From positions 1 through 64,000 of the forward strand of contig DAOTTV010000051.1 in NCBI GenBank assembly GCA_034437755.1: a DNA stretch of 64,000 nt, in the 5' to 3' direction. Made by a program: the position numbers and the translations under genes. Position 1 is the first letter of the stretch. Each line of letters begins with the position of its first letter. This document shows, piece by piece, positions 1 to 8,205 of the stretch. The DNA is from JAUZRW01 sp034437755. GTDB taxonomy: Bacteria; Chloroflexota; Anaerolineae; Aggregatilineales; Phototrophicaceae. Below the pieces are notes generated by a model. That model saw only the letters and a list, made by a program, of their open reading frames with translations, did not search any database and was not told where the DNA came from.

Positions 1-113
1 CCCTTCTCCCGATCGTTAACACTGGGAGAAGGGGAGACAAGCACGGTTGAAGTCCCTCTCCTAGCCACATAGTGGCGGTCGGGAGAGGGATTTAGGGTGA
101 GGGCTGAGTAGGT
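1..113 (+). repeat. Short palindromic repeat A, copy 1 (left end altered)
   Basis: Bases 36-111 match 48364-48439 at 74 of 76 positions and match the reverse complement of 56173-56290 closely. The core at 53-90 is a long hairpin whose arms read TCCCTCTC and GAGAGGGA with a nested GCCAC/GTGGC stem. The left part differs from the other copies and is a separate perfect hairpin at 1-33 (CCCTTCTCCC paired with GGGAGAAGGG). It has no coding potential and resembles a MITE-like or REP-like intergenic repeat. Confidence 0.85.
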
Positions 114-399
114 ACGAAAAAACTCGGTTTGTCGTTAACGGAGAATCATTTCGAAGTGGTTTTCGCCACTTTAGTGGTGGCGCACTAAGAAGCTCTGAAG
201 GTTACATTGCTGGATTGTGCGCTCAGGGAAAACTTGAGACAGGTTTGCATTTGGTCGGATTCCATGTAACTGACAGATGGCATAATTATAGCCAAGTATA
301 CAAATGGGCAATCAAAATCGAGGATGAGCAATCAACGGCAGATTAGGCGATTCGCGCTATAATAGTCGCAATATTGGCGATTACTGATGAGAACACACC
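114..399 (+). other. Intergenic region upstream of aroQ
   Basis: No gene is visible here. A small hairpin lies at 154-171 (AAGTGG/CCACTT). A TATAAT-like -10 element occurs at 358-363, about 37 bases before the aroQ start, but no convincing -35 lies 17 bases upstream of it, so the promoter call is tentative. Confidence 0.5.
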
Positions 400-852
400 A
401 TGAGCAGAAAAATATTATTACTACACGGCCCCAACTTGAACTTACTCGGCACCCGCGAACCGGATGTTTACGGCACGATGACACTAGAGGACATCAACGA
501 CAAGGTGCGTCAGCATCTCGCCCCGCATCAAATCGAACTCCGCGCCGAACAGACGAACCACGAAGGCGCACTGGTGGATATTTTACACGTTGCCCGCAAT
601 TATGCCGATGGCGTGGTGTTCAATCCCGGTGCCTACACGCATACATCGGTTGCCCTGCGCGATGCCACCAGCGCGATTGAGTTACCCGTCATTGAAGTGC
701 ATATGTCGAATGTCCATGCCCGCGAGGAATTCCGGCATCATTCCTATCTCGCGCCGGTGTGCGTCGGGCAGATTAGCGGCTTCGGCTGGCGGAGCTATAT
801 CCTCGGTGCAGATGCACTACTCGGTTATCTGGGCTGGCTGGATGAGAGTTAA
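400..852 (+). CDS. aroQ: Type II 3-dehydroquinate dehydratase
   Basis: Cytosolic shikimate-pathway enzyme that dehydrates 3-dehydroquinate to 3-dehydroshikimate. The 150-residue product has the family's usual length and its signatures in order: GPNLNLLGTREPDVYG near the N-terminus with the catalytic tyrosine of the YG motif, the central FNPGAYTHTS substrate loop, and EVHMSN followed by the conserved His of HSYLAP. The ATG at 400 directly precedes this conserved start, with only a weak Shine-Dalgarno. It stands alone: no other shikimate gene is nearby, and glnA follows after 90 bases on the same strand. Confidence 0.95.
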   Translation: MSRKILLLHGPNLNLLGTREPDVYGTMTLEDINDKVRQHLAPHQIELRAEQTNHEGALVDILHVARNYADGVVFNPGAYTHTSVALRDATSAIELPVIEVHMSNVHAREEFRHHSYLAPVCVGQISGFGWRSYILGADALLGYLGWLDES

Positions 853-942
853 TTGTCATGGGTGGCTAAGATTTGCGACTAATTTTTGGGCATTCATGCG
901 CTAAAATAGCGGGTACGTTTGCCTTTATACTGAGGATAACCC

Positions 943-2310
943 ATGCAATTAGACCAAAATAGACATTATATCCCTATGACAAAAGACGATGTGCTGGCGC
1001 AAGTCGATGAGCGTCAAACTCAATATATCTCATTATGGTTCACTGATATTGCCGGTGCGGTCAAGAGCGTGATTGTGCCTGTTGAACGGCTGGAAAACGT
1101 CCTTGATAATGGCGTGCATTTCGATGGCTCGTCAATTGAAGGCTTTGCCCGCGTTGCTGAGAGCGATATGGTTCTCGTGCCGGATTTAGACACATTCACG
1201 CTTTTGCCATGGCGCAATAGCGATGATGAACGCACCGCCCGCCTGATATGCACCGTGCATACCCCGAATGGCGAACCCTTCATCGGCGACCCGCGCACCG
1301 CGTTGATTCGCGTGTTGCATCAAGCCGAAGAGATGGGCTTTTACTTTAAGACGGGGATGGAACTCGAATTTTTCTTGTTCTATACCGATGGCTTTGGCAA
1401 GCCTGTGTTGGATGCCCCACAGGATCACGCGGGTTACTTTGACCATGCCGACGAGCGCTCGCAGGTGGTGCGCCGCCACATGATCAAAGCCCTGATGCAG
1501 ATGGGCATACAGGTCGATACCGCGCATTCTGAGACCGGATACGGTCAGCATGAGATCGACTTTCAGTATTCGCACGCGCTGGTATCGGCGGATCAGATTT
1601 TGACGACGCGGGTCGCGCTCAAGACGATTGCTAATCAACACGACTTGCATTGTACGTTTATGCCGCGCCCAACGGCTGATATGCCCGGCTCAGGAATGCA
1701 CACGCACCAGAGCCTGCACGATTGCCAGACCGAACACAACGCCTTCGTTGATTTAAGCCATGAATATAACCTCTCGGAAATGGCACGACATTTCCTCGCG
1801 GGTCAGTTGCGCCATGCACGCGGCATGTGCGCGATACTTGCGCCACTGGTGAACAGCTATAAGCGATTAGGCACGAGTTTTGAAGCGCCGGTCTATGTGA
1901 CGTGGGCGCATGTCAATCGGGGGGCGCTGATTCGCGTGCCGAGTACCGCACCGGGCAAAGAAGCACACACCCGCCTAGAGCTACGCTGTCCCGATCCCAG
2001 CAGTAACCCCTATCTGGCGAACGCAGTCATGCTTGCCGCCGGTCTCGATGGCATCCGCCAGCGGATGGAATTGCCCGAACCGCTCGAAGAAACCCTGCTG
2101 ACGCGTAATCGTGGCTGGCGGCGACAGGTCGAGACTCTGCCGACTTCGCTGGAAGAAGCGTTAGAGACAATGCAGGCGGATGAAATCGTGATGAGTGCCC
2201 TGGGTCCGTACATCAGCGATCGCTATATCGCCGCCAAACAGCAAGAGATTGCGAATTATAATCGGCAGGTGACGCAATGGGAACTGGATCGCTATCTCAA
2301 CCGGTATTGA
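943..2310 (+). CDS. glnA: Type I glutamine synthetase, without the adenylylation tyrosine
   Basis: ATP-dependent ligation of ammonia to glutamate, the main nitrogen-assimilation step. At 455 residues it has type I length. Visible signatures are DGSSIEGFARVAESDM, the metal ligands of MELEFF, the GSGMHTHQS ATP/glutamate region, NSYKRL and the C-terminal RLELRCPDPSSNPYLA block. In enzymes controlled by adenylylation the segment before SLEEAL holds an NLY motif; here it reads LEETLLTRNRGW with no tyrosine, so control by GlnE-type adenylylation is unlikely and the protein fits the GSI-alpha type. GAGG at 932-935 supports the ATG at 943. Its 3' end overlaps the convergent aspartate kinase by 14 bases. 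Confidence 0.95.
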   Translation: MQLDQNRHYIPMTKDDVLAQVDERQTQYISLWFTDIAGAVKSVIVPVERLENVLDNGVHFDGSSIEGFARVAESDMVLVPDLDTFTLLPWRNSDDERTARLICTVHTPNGEPFIGDPRTALIRVLHQAEEMGFYFKTGMELEFFLFYTDGFGKPVLDAPQDHAGYFDHADERSQVVRRHMIKALMQMGIQVDTAHSETGYGQHEIDFQYSHALVSADQILTTRVALKTIANQHDLHCTFMPRPTADMPGSGMHTHQSLHDCQTEHNAFVDLSHEYNLSEMARHFLAGQLRHARGMCAILAPLVNSYKRLGTSFEAPVYVTWAHVNRGALIRVPSTAPGKEAHTRLELRCPDPSSNPYLANAVMLAAGLDGIRQRMELPEPLEETLLTRNRGWRRQVETLPTSLEEALETMQADEIVMSALGPYISDRYIAAKQQEIANYNRQVTQWELDRYLNRY

Positions 2311-3706
2311 CGATCATATCGTGGATGCGGTGTAAGGTCGCTTCGATGTGATCGGGGTCGATAATCACCGAGAGGCTACATCCTGACGGCCCCTGTGCCA
2401 TACCCAGCACGGTAATACCCTCTAGATGTTGCAGAATGTCGGCGAAAATATCGAGCCGCTTGCCGATGCCATCGCCGATTGCGCTGATGATGCTGACGGG
2501 GCGGATGTGCCAATCAACATCGTCGTTGATGGCGTGCAGGCGATTGCTCAGGCGCACCCGTATCGCCTCGATGTTCTCCGCGCCACCGGCACTTGTCGGG
2601 ATGACGAACGCCAGAAAGCTCTGCGATGAGGACTGCGACGAAATCGTGACATCGGCGCGTGTGCCGATCGTCTCGAATAGCACATCATCGACGATCTGTG
2701 TAATATGCGCTACTGAGCCACTGCGATTAGCTTGCAAGCCAATCCCCGGAATGTAGGTCACCGCTTGTACATCTTGCCGATCGCCCTCGCGCTGATGGAT
2801 CAAAGTGCCGACTGCCTGCGGCTTATATACGTTCTTGATGCGTAGCGGAATCTGTCGGTCGCGCAGGGGGTAAATCATGCGCGGGTGCAAGATGCGCGCA
2901 CCAAAGTACGCCAGTTCTGCGACTTCCTCATACGATAATTCGCCGATCACGCGTGCGCTATCGACTTCGCGCGGGTCGGTCGTCATCATGCCATCGACAT
3001 CCGACCAGACCCACACTTCGCGTGCATTCGTACAGACGGCGAGAAGCGATGACGTGTAGTCACTGCCGCCGCGCCCCAAGGTGGTCGGTTTGCCAGCTGT
3101 CGAGAGACCAATGAAACCGGTAATCACGGGGACGATGTCGCGGCTCATCATCGGTGCTAAATTCTCGTTGATTTTCGCTTGTGTCCGCTCGACATCGGCG
3201 CGGGCATTGCCGTGAATCGTATTGGTGACGATCAAATCTGTGCCATCAATGGCGACCCCGCGCAAGTTATTTTGCCGGAGCAGGGCGGCGATAATCCGTG
3301 CCACCAGTCGCTCGCCCACACCGATAATACGATCGCTCACTTCGGGTTGTAAGGAGTCGCTAGGAATATCGGCGACGTGTTGACACTCGTCCAGCATCTC
3401 GAATAGCAGATGGTCGATATCGGCTTGGAGCGATGTGCGCTCCTGCGCGCCGAGTGGCAATTGGTCAACCAATGCGAGGTGACGGGTGCGAAGTGTCGCC
3501 GTGATGCGTCGATAGCCCCGCTGGTTCGAGACTTGCGCGAGATGTGCCGCTTCGAGCAGGTTGTCCGTCACGCCATCGAGTGCCGAGGCGACGATGACTA
3601 AATTCTTCCAGCGTTGTTTTTCGTGTAGGATGATGCTCAACACCTGTGAGAGGGCTGTGACTGTGCCGAGCGCGTTCCCCCCGAATTTCATAATGAGCGT
3701 ACTCAT
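2297..3706 (-). CDS. lysC: Aspartate kinase
   Basis: Phosphorylates aspartate in the first step of lysine, threonine and methionine synthesis. The N-terminal amino acid kinase domain begins MKFGGNALG (usually KFGGTSV), followed by the ATP/aspartate loop TTLGRGGSDYTSS and WSDVDGMMTTDPREV. The last 150 residues look like the ACT regulatory region. The open frame extends upstream to 3754, but the ATG at 3706 is preferred because an AAGGA lies about 9 bases before it and homology starts there, giving 469 residues. It is monofunctional, with no homoserine dehydrogenase domain. Feedback control through the ACT region is expected from the family. Confidence 0.93.
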   Translation of the reverse strand: MSTLIMKFGGNALGTVTALSQVLSIILHEKQRWKNLVIVASALDGVTDNLLEAAHLAQVSNQRGYRRITATLRTRHLALVDQLPLGAQERTSLQADIDHLLFEMLDECQHVADIPSDSLQPEVSDRIIGVGERLVARIIAALLRQNNLRGVAIDGTDLIVTNTIHGNARADVERTQAKINENLAPMMSRDIVPVITGFIGLSTAGKPTTLGRGGSDYTSSLLAVCTNAREVWVWSDVDGMMTTDPREVDSARVIGELSYEEVAELAYFGARILHPRMIYPLRDRQIPLRIKNVYKPQAVGTLIHQREGDRQDVQAVTYIPGIGLQANRSGSVAHITQIVDDVLFETIGTRADVTISSQSSSQSFLAFVIPTSAGGAENIEAIRVRLSNRLHAINDDVDWHIRPVSIISAIGDGIGKRLDIFADILQHLEGITVLGMAQGPSGCSLSVIIDPDHIEATLHRIHDMIVNTG

Positions 3707-3956
3707 GATGTGCGCGTCCTTGCTGTGATGTGTGTAGTAACCGACCTTGACCATGTCAACATAAGGTTAAGTTATAACACGCCTGTCCATTTGTGCAGTG
3801 TGAACTTGCCAAGAGGTGATAATTGACATTGATCTGCGCCCAAATATTGAAATTCTACCCGCGATACATTACAGTAAATTTGATAGACATCTATCTTTAA
3901 AAAACAGATATTTCGTTAGCCCGATGCCATATTGGGATAAATAAAGGTAAGTAGTT
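3707..3956. promoter_or_regulatory. Divergent intergenic region between lysC and the ricT-like gene
   Basis: This 250-base AT-rich stretch must hold the promoters of both divergent genes. Nothing beyond AT-rich tracts around 3830-3900 is clear enough to call as a -10/-35 pair. Confidence 0.35.
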
Positions 3957-4919
3957 ATGGCTGATGTACCTGCGGAAAACATCGCACGAGAGCAAAAAGT
4001 TGCTGGCGTGCGCTTTACCAAAGTGGGCAAACTGTACCACTTTCTTTATGACGACTATCCAGAATTGCAAGCTGGTGAGTTTGTGATCGTCCAGACGATG
4101 CGCGGACGACAGATGGGACAAGTCATGGGCTTCACCCATGCCCAGGGCGATCGTGACTATCGTCACATTCTGCGTCCGGCAACCGCCCGTGATCTCGTCT
4201 TGCGTCAGGAATGGGAAGCGAAAGAACCGGAAGCCCTGCAAATGTGTCAGGATAAAGCGCTGGCACTCGGCGGTTTTCGTCAAGTCAAATTCATCGCGGC
4301 GAAATATAACTACGATGGCACCGCGATCACGTTTTTATACAGCGCTGAAGATAAAGTCGATACATCGCGCCTCGGACGTGAACTCCAGCGCATGTTCCCG
4401 GCAAAGGTCGATATGCGCCAGATTGGCCCGCGCGATGTCGCTAAGTTACTCGGCGGCTATGGCGCGTGCGGTGCTGAACGCTGTTGCAGTACTTTCTTGA
4501 CCGACTTCAGCCCGATTTCGATCAAGATGGCGAAAGCACAAGGTATCTCCTTGAATCCGTCCGAGATTACGGGCATGTGTGGTCGCCTGCGCTGTTGCCT
4601 CGTGTACGAGTACGAACAATACGTACAGGCACGCAAGCAACTGCCACGCCGTAACAAGATCATCGGCACGCCTCACGGTGAGGGCAAAGTGATCGACGTT
4701 CATCCGTTAAAAGATGCCGTCAGCGTCTACATTCAAGATGTCGGCGTGAAAGAAGTCGAACGCGAGAAAATTGTGCCGCTAGAAGAACTGCGCGCCTTGG
4801 AGAAGAAAGCCAAAGAACCGTGTGACAAGCACGGCGATGGCGAATGCGATTGTGGCAAGCCCAAAGGTCAGCGCCGCGCTGACCAGACCGGCGACCCGAC
4901 TGATAGCGACGATGCATGA
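3957..4919 (+). CDS. PSP1 domain protein, RicT/YaaT-like
   Basis: In Bacillus, RicT (YaaT) belongs to the cytosolic RicAFT complex that carries iron-sulfur clusters and promotes RNase Y-dependent mRNA maturation. The PSP1 region shows both family cysteine clusters, CGAERCC and CGRLRCCLVYEYEQY, around residues 165-220. The 320-residue product has a charged C-terminal tail containing CDKHGDGECDCG, an additional cysteine/histidine cluster that is not part of the core domain and could bind metal. AAGG upstream supports the ATG at 3957. No RicA or RicF partner is adjacent, so assignment to the complex rests on domain similarity only. Confidence 0.88.
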   Translation: MADVPAENIAREQKVAGVRFTKVGKLYHFLYDDYPELQAGEFVIVQTMRGRQMGQVMGFTHAQGDRDYRHILRPATARDLVLRQEWEAKEPEALQMCQDKALALGGFRQVKFIAAKYNYDGTAITFLYSAEDKVDTSRLGRELQRMFPAKVDMRQIGPRDVAKLLGGYGACGAERCCSTFLTDFSPISIKMAKAQGISLNPSEITGMCGRLRCCLVYEYEQYVQARKQLPRRNKIIGTPHGEGKVIDVHPLKDAVSVYIQDVGVKEVEREKIVPLEELRALEKKAKEPCDKHGDGECDCGKPKGQRRADQTGDPTDSDDA

Positions 4920-5325
4920 GTAATTCACCCGTTTAAACACTCGGCGGGCACGCGGGCAATGTATTGAAGACTCTATGTGAGCATTACTTAAGCATGGATG
5001 GGCATTTGCTGTAAGGTTTGCCACAATCAGCATCATCTAATATGTAGGCTTTTATGTCGAACGTGTGCAATATCTATTTAGGGCTTTGCCCTAAGACCCA
5101 TGAGCTTTTTCAAAAGCTCAACCAAAACTTTCACAGCTTGCTCTTTTCAACGCAATAGCTTTGAAAACAAATGGTTTCAAAAGGCGTAAGCCTTTTGCAG
5201 GGTACGGGGCAGCGTCCCACTTTGCACAACGTGTACACATGAGCCAATACGTATGATTGTTTTGGACAGAGAAGCACTGCGCTTCTTTGCTTTTTGCTGA
5301 TTCACACACGATAGAAAGGTACGTC
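4920..5325 (+). other. Intergenic region holding palindromic repeat B
   Basis: No gene is supported in these 400 bases. The first 130 are featureless. The rest is a chain of hairpins treated separately as repeat B, followed by the leader of the PIG-L gene. Confidence 0.6.
5054..5236 (+). repeat. Palindromic repeat B, copy 1
   Basis: The 16-base block ATGTCGAACGTGTGCA at 5054-5069 and the 16-base block AACTTTCACAGCTTGC at 5126-5141 both recur, inverted, at 48555-48570 and 48462-48477. Between and after them lie tandem hairpins: AGGGC/GCCCT near 5081, GAGCTTTT/AAAAGCTC near 5101-5119, and AAAAGGC/GCCTTTT near 5179-5197. The right end (TTGCACAACGT, near 5222) is a near inverted copy of ACGTGTGCAA at 5061, giving imperfect terminal inverted repeats. 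The internal sequence differs between the two copies, so only the ends are conserved. Confidence 0.7.
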
Positions 5326-6081
5326 ATGACAGACGACGCAACCCAACCCGATACCGCAGATCAGACCGATACGACCGCCCCGCGCCGCGTTCTCGGCGTG
5401 TTCGCCCATCCGGATGATGCAGAATTCTTCGCAGGCGGCACGTTTGCGCGTTGGGCGGCTGAGGGCGCAGAGATTACATTTGTGCTCGCTACTAGCGGCG
5501 ACAAGGGCAGTCCAGAACTGGAGATGACCAGCGCGACCCTCGCCAAAATCCGCGAAGAAGAGAGCGTCAATGCCGCGCACAAACTCGGCGTGAAAGATGT
5601 GGTTTTCCTGCGGTATAAAGATGGCGAGTTATTCCCGACGCTTGACTTACGGCGCGATGTCACGCGACAAATCCGCTTGAAGCAACCAGATGTCGTCGTC
5701 ACGCTTGATCCGCATCGCTACTGGTATGGCTCACGCGGGATCAACCATCCCGATCATCGGGCGATTGGTGCGGCGACGCTAGAAGCCGTCTTCCCGACAG
5801 CGCGTGACCGCCTGAACTTCATTGAATTGGAGCGCGACGAAGGATTAGCCCCACACAAAGCCCTGACGGTCTATATCGCAGGCGTCGAAACGCCGACCGT
5901 CACCGTCGATGTGACAGCGCACATTCAAACGCAGGTCAACGCGCTGATCGAACACAAGAGCCAAATCAAGACCCCTGATGAGCTATACGACCGCATCTAC
6001 ACGCGCTCGCTCGACCCCGACGCGCCGCCGGAAGCTCCCCGTAATATCGAACGCTTTCATATGATACAATTACGAGGCTAA
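5326..6081 (+). CDS. PIG-L family deacetylase (LmbE-like)
   Basis: Zinc-dependent hydrolase of the GlcNAc-PI/mycothiol/bacillithiol deacetylase fold. It has AHPDDAEFFAGGT, with the two metal-binding residues of HPDD, and INHPDHRAIG with the third ligand histidine, in 251 residues. An in-frame upstream start at 5257 exists, but AAAGG just before the ATG at 5326 and the start of similarity favour 5326. The substrate cannot be read from sequence; many Chloroflexota carry several paralogs, and another is at 29570-30457. An amidohydrolase follows after about 90 bases on the same strand and could be co-transcribed. Confidence 0.9.
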   Translation: MTDDATQPDTADQTDTTAPRRVLGVFAHPDDAEFFAGGTFARWAAEGAEITFVLATSGDKGSPELEMTSATLAKIREEESVNAAHKLGVKDVVFLRYKDGELFPTLDLRRDVTRQIRLKQPDVVVTLDPHRYWYGSRGINHPDHRAIGAATLEAVFPTARDRLNFIELERDEGLAPHKALTVYIAGVETPTVTVDVTAHIQTQVNALIEHKSQIKTPDELYDRIYTRSLDPDAPPEAPRNIERFHMIQLRG

Positions 6082-6172
6082 AGCGTATCACAACGGTACA
6101 CACCACGCATACATAACAGCTAAGCGCGTAATTTTCTTGAATGATATTTAAGCCGTGATGGAGACAGAACCC

Positions 6173-7360
6173 ATGACAAAGATTGACTTCAATGCAGAAG
6201 CACAGGCGATGCGCGAAGAACTGGTTGAGCGCCGCCGTGATTTTCACATGCATCCTGAAACCGCATTTGAAGAAGTGCGAACGTCCGGTATCGTTGCCGA
6301 GCAACTGGGACAACTGGGCTTAGAGGTGCAGACTGGCATCGGTAAAACGGGCGTGATCGGCATCCTCGAAGGCGATCAAGAAGGCCCGACGGTGCTGGTG
6401 CGTGCGGATATGGATGCCCTGCCGATGCAAGAACTGAACGAACGCGATTATGCCTCACAGGTCGATGGCAAGATGCACGCCTGCGGTCACGATGGGCATA
6501 CGTCGATCGCGCTGGGCGTGGCGAAGTTGTTTGCCAAGCATCGCGATAAGCTCAAGGGACGTATCAAGTTCGTGTTCCAACCAGCCGAAGAAATCGGGCA
6601 AGGAGCGCGGGCAATGGTCGAAGATGGCGCGCTGGAGAATCCGCGTCCGGATGTGACGTTCGGTTTGCACCTGTGGAACGATGCGCCCTTGGGCAACGTC
6701 TCGCTGACACAAGGGCCGGTGATGGCGGCGGCATCGGTCTTCACGATCAAGATACAGGGCAAGGGCGGTCATGGCGCACAACCACAAAAGGCGATTGATC
6801 CGGTCGTTTGTGCTTCGCACATCACCACTGCTTTACAGACGATTGTCGCACGCAATGCCAAACCGCTTGACGCGGCGGTCGTCTCGGTGACGCAAATCCA
6901 CACAGGGACGGCACTCAACATCATCCCCGATCACGCCGAGATGAGCGGCACATTCCGCACGTATACGCACGAGATGCGCGATTTAGTCGACCGGCGTATC
7001 CGTGAGATTGCGACGAACGTCGCCACTGCGCTGGAATGTACGGTCGAGATTGATATTCAGCATCATACCGAGGCGGTCGTCAATCATGCTGATATCACCG
7101 CGATAACCAAACAAGCCTTCAAAGCGCTGGGCGTATCCGATCATCAATTCTTTGAAGAGCGCACGATGGGCGCGGAAGATGTCGGCATGTTCATGACCGA
7201 TGTCCCGGGGACGTTCTTCTTCCTCGGCAGTGCAAATGAACCGCGCGGCTTGCATTACGCGCATCATCATCCGCGTTTTGATTTTGACGAAGACGTGTTG
7301 CCGATGGGCGTGGCGCTGATGTCGGCAGCTGTTGCTGAGTATGTCGCAAGCGAGGCATAA
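6173..7360 (+). CDS. M20 family amidohydrolase (hippurate/IAA-amino-acid hydrolase type)
   Basis: Metal-dependent amidase that removes N-acyl groups from amino acids or related amides in the cytosol. The 395-residue product shows RRDFHMHPETAFEE, VRADMDALPM, the HACGHDGH metal cluster, FQPAEEIGQGA with the catalytic and ligand glutamates, and the C-terminal HHPRFDFDED motif. GTG and ATG codons lie in frame at 6155 and 6158, but GGAG about 10 bases before the ATG at 6173 makes that the likely start. The stop codon shares one base with the start of the next gene, so the two are translationally coupled. The actual substrate is unknown. Confidence 0.9.
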   Translation: MTKIDFNAEAQAMREELVERRRDFHMHPETAFEEVRTSGIVAEQLGQLGLEVQTGIGKTGVIGILEGDQEGPTVLVRADMDALPMQELNERDYASQVDGKMHACGHDGHTSIALGVAKLFAKHRDKLKGRIKFVFQPAEEIGQGARAMVEDGALENPRPDVTFGLHLWNDAPLGNVSLTQGPVMAAASVFTIKIQGKGGHGAQPQKAIDPVVCASHITTALQTIVARNAKPLDAAVVSVTQIHTGTALNIIPDHAEMSGTFRTYTHEMRDLVDRRIREIATNVATALECTVEIDIQHHTEAVVNHADITAITKQAFKALGVSDHQFFEERTMGAEDVGMFMTDVPGTFFFLGSANEPRGLHYAHHHPRFDFDEDVLPMGVALMSAAVAEYVASEA

Positions 7361-8013
7361 TGTCGGACAATACACTGCAATATATATCGGGCAAGGGCTG
7401 GTTGATCTTCTCTGGTGGCAATCGCGCTGGTAGCCCGACCCGCGCCAAAGCCCTGACGCGCGCCAGTGGATTCGGCACGACTGTCTATATATCGCTGGCG
7501 GATGATGGCGGCGATGCTTTGATGGACGATATGGAAGATTTAGGTGGGCGCACCGGCTACTTCATTGATCTGCTGTACGATCAGCCTGAGACGATCAAAG
7601 AAGAGATGGAAGCGGCGACGATGGTCGTGATCGAAGTTGGGTCGAGCATTGATGCGCTGTATCGTGCCTTGCAAGGCGCACCGCTAGCGACAATCCTAGC
7701 CGCTTACCAACGCGGGGCTGTCATCCTCATTGAAGGGCTGGCGGTCAACCTCTTTGGGCGCTGGGTCGTATCGGATAGTGGCGATTTGCTGGAGGGCTTT
7801 AACTGGGTGAAGAACACATTCATTGAGCCGGAGTCAACATCGGCGACCGAGTCGCGTGCTGTGCAAGCCGTTTTGAATCAGATCGATGATGCGATGGCGG
7901 TCAATATCGGCCTTGGGTCGGCACTGGTGCTGGGGCAGAGCCAAGTCGAAGTCTGGGGCGATGAAGTCACAATCTCGCTCGGACGTACCTATGCCGCCGA
8001 TCAGGATGAGTGA
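7360..8013 (+). CDS. Peptidase S51/cyanophycinase-like protein without the serine nucleophile motif (tentative)
   Basis: The 217-residue protein has no domain I recognise with certainty. The opening GWLIFSGGNRAGSPTRA resembles the glycine-rich N-terminal strand-loop of peptidase S51 and cyanophycinase proteins. The segment GAVILIEGLAVNLFG sits where that family has its Gly-X-Ser-Ala-Gly-Ala nucleophile elbow, but no serine is present. There is no signal peptide or membrane segment. It shares one base with the end of the M20 amidohydrolase gene, suggesting a joint role in amide or peptide handling. A non-enzymatic subunit or an unrelated fold are both possible. Confidence 0.45.
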   Translation: MSDNTLQYISGKGWLIFSGGNRAGSPTRAKALTRASGFGTTVYISLADDGGDALMDDMEDLGGRTGYFIDLLYDQPETIKEEMEAATMVVIEVGSSIDALYRALQGAPLATILAAYQRGAVILIEGLAVNLFGRWVVSDSGDLLEGFNWVKNTFIEPESTSATESRAVQAVLNQIDDAMAVNIGLGSALVLGQSQVEVWGDEVTISLGRTYAADQDE

Positions 8014-8031
8014 GCGACCCCGTTAGGTCGC
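8014..8031 (+). terminator. Hairpin directly after the amidohydrolase operon
   Basis: GCGACC at 8014-8019 pairs with GGTCGC at 8026-8031, starting immediately after the TGA. There is no following T-run, so it may be only a weak terminator or an mRNA end-stabilising hairpin. Confidence 0.4.
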
Positions 8032-8075
8032 ATCTAGCCTCTCGCGGGTGCGGTGTCGGTCGGCGGGCACGCACC

Positions 8076-8109
8076 TTAAACTTTAAAAACCCGATCTTTA
8101 TGATAAAAT
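8076..8109 (+). promoter_or_regulatory. Likely purA promoter
   Basis: TTAAAC at 8076-8081 and TATGAT at 8099-8104 are separated by 17 bases, a good sigma-70-type arrangement about 100 bases upstream of the purA start. Confidence 0.5.
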
Positions 8110-8131
8110 CGCTACGCAAAAAAACAATCAG

Positions 8132-8168
8132 CGCAGGGGCTGGCATATCCGATCTTCCCCTGCGTTTT
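8132..8168 (+). promoter_or_regulatory. Hairpin in the purA leader, possible attenuator
   Basis: CGCAGGGG at 8132-8139 pairs perfectly with CCCCTGCG at 8157-8164 and is followed by TTTTG. It lies between the likely promoter and the purA start and could act as an attenuator. The T-run is only four bases, and no known riboswitch consensus is recognised. Confidence 0.4.
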
Positions 8169-8205
8169 GCGTGTCTACTAATCGTTATTAGGGGGAAATT
8201 TCAAC

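Noticed and set aside
53..90. CRISPR-like repeat unit because copies recur in the window
   Set aside because: Three copies are kilobases apart and in both orientations, with no spacer array or cas gene.
7360..8205. tRNA or other small RNA gene between the S51-like gene and purA
   Set aside because: Only simple hairpins are present; no cloverleaf or T-loop consensus was found.
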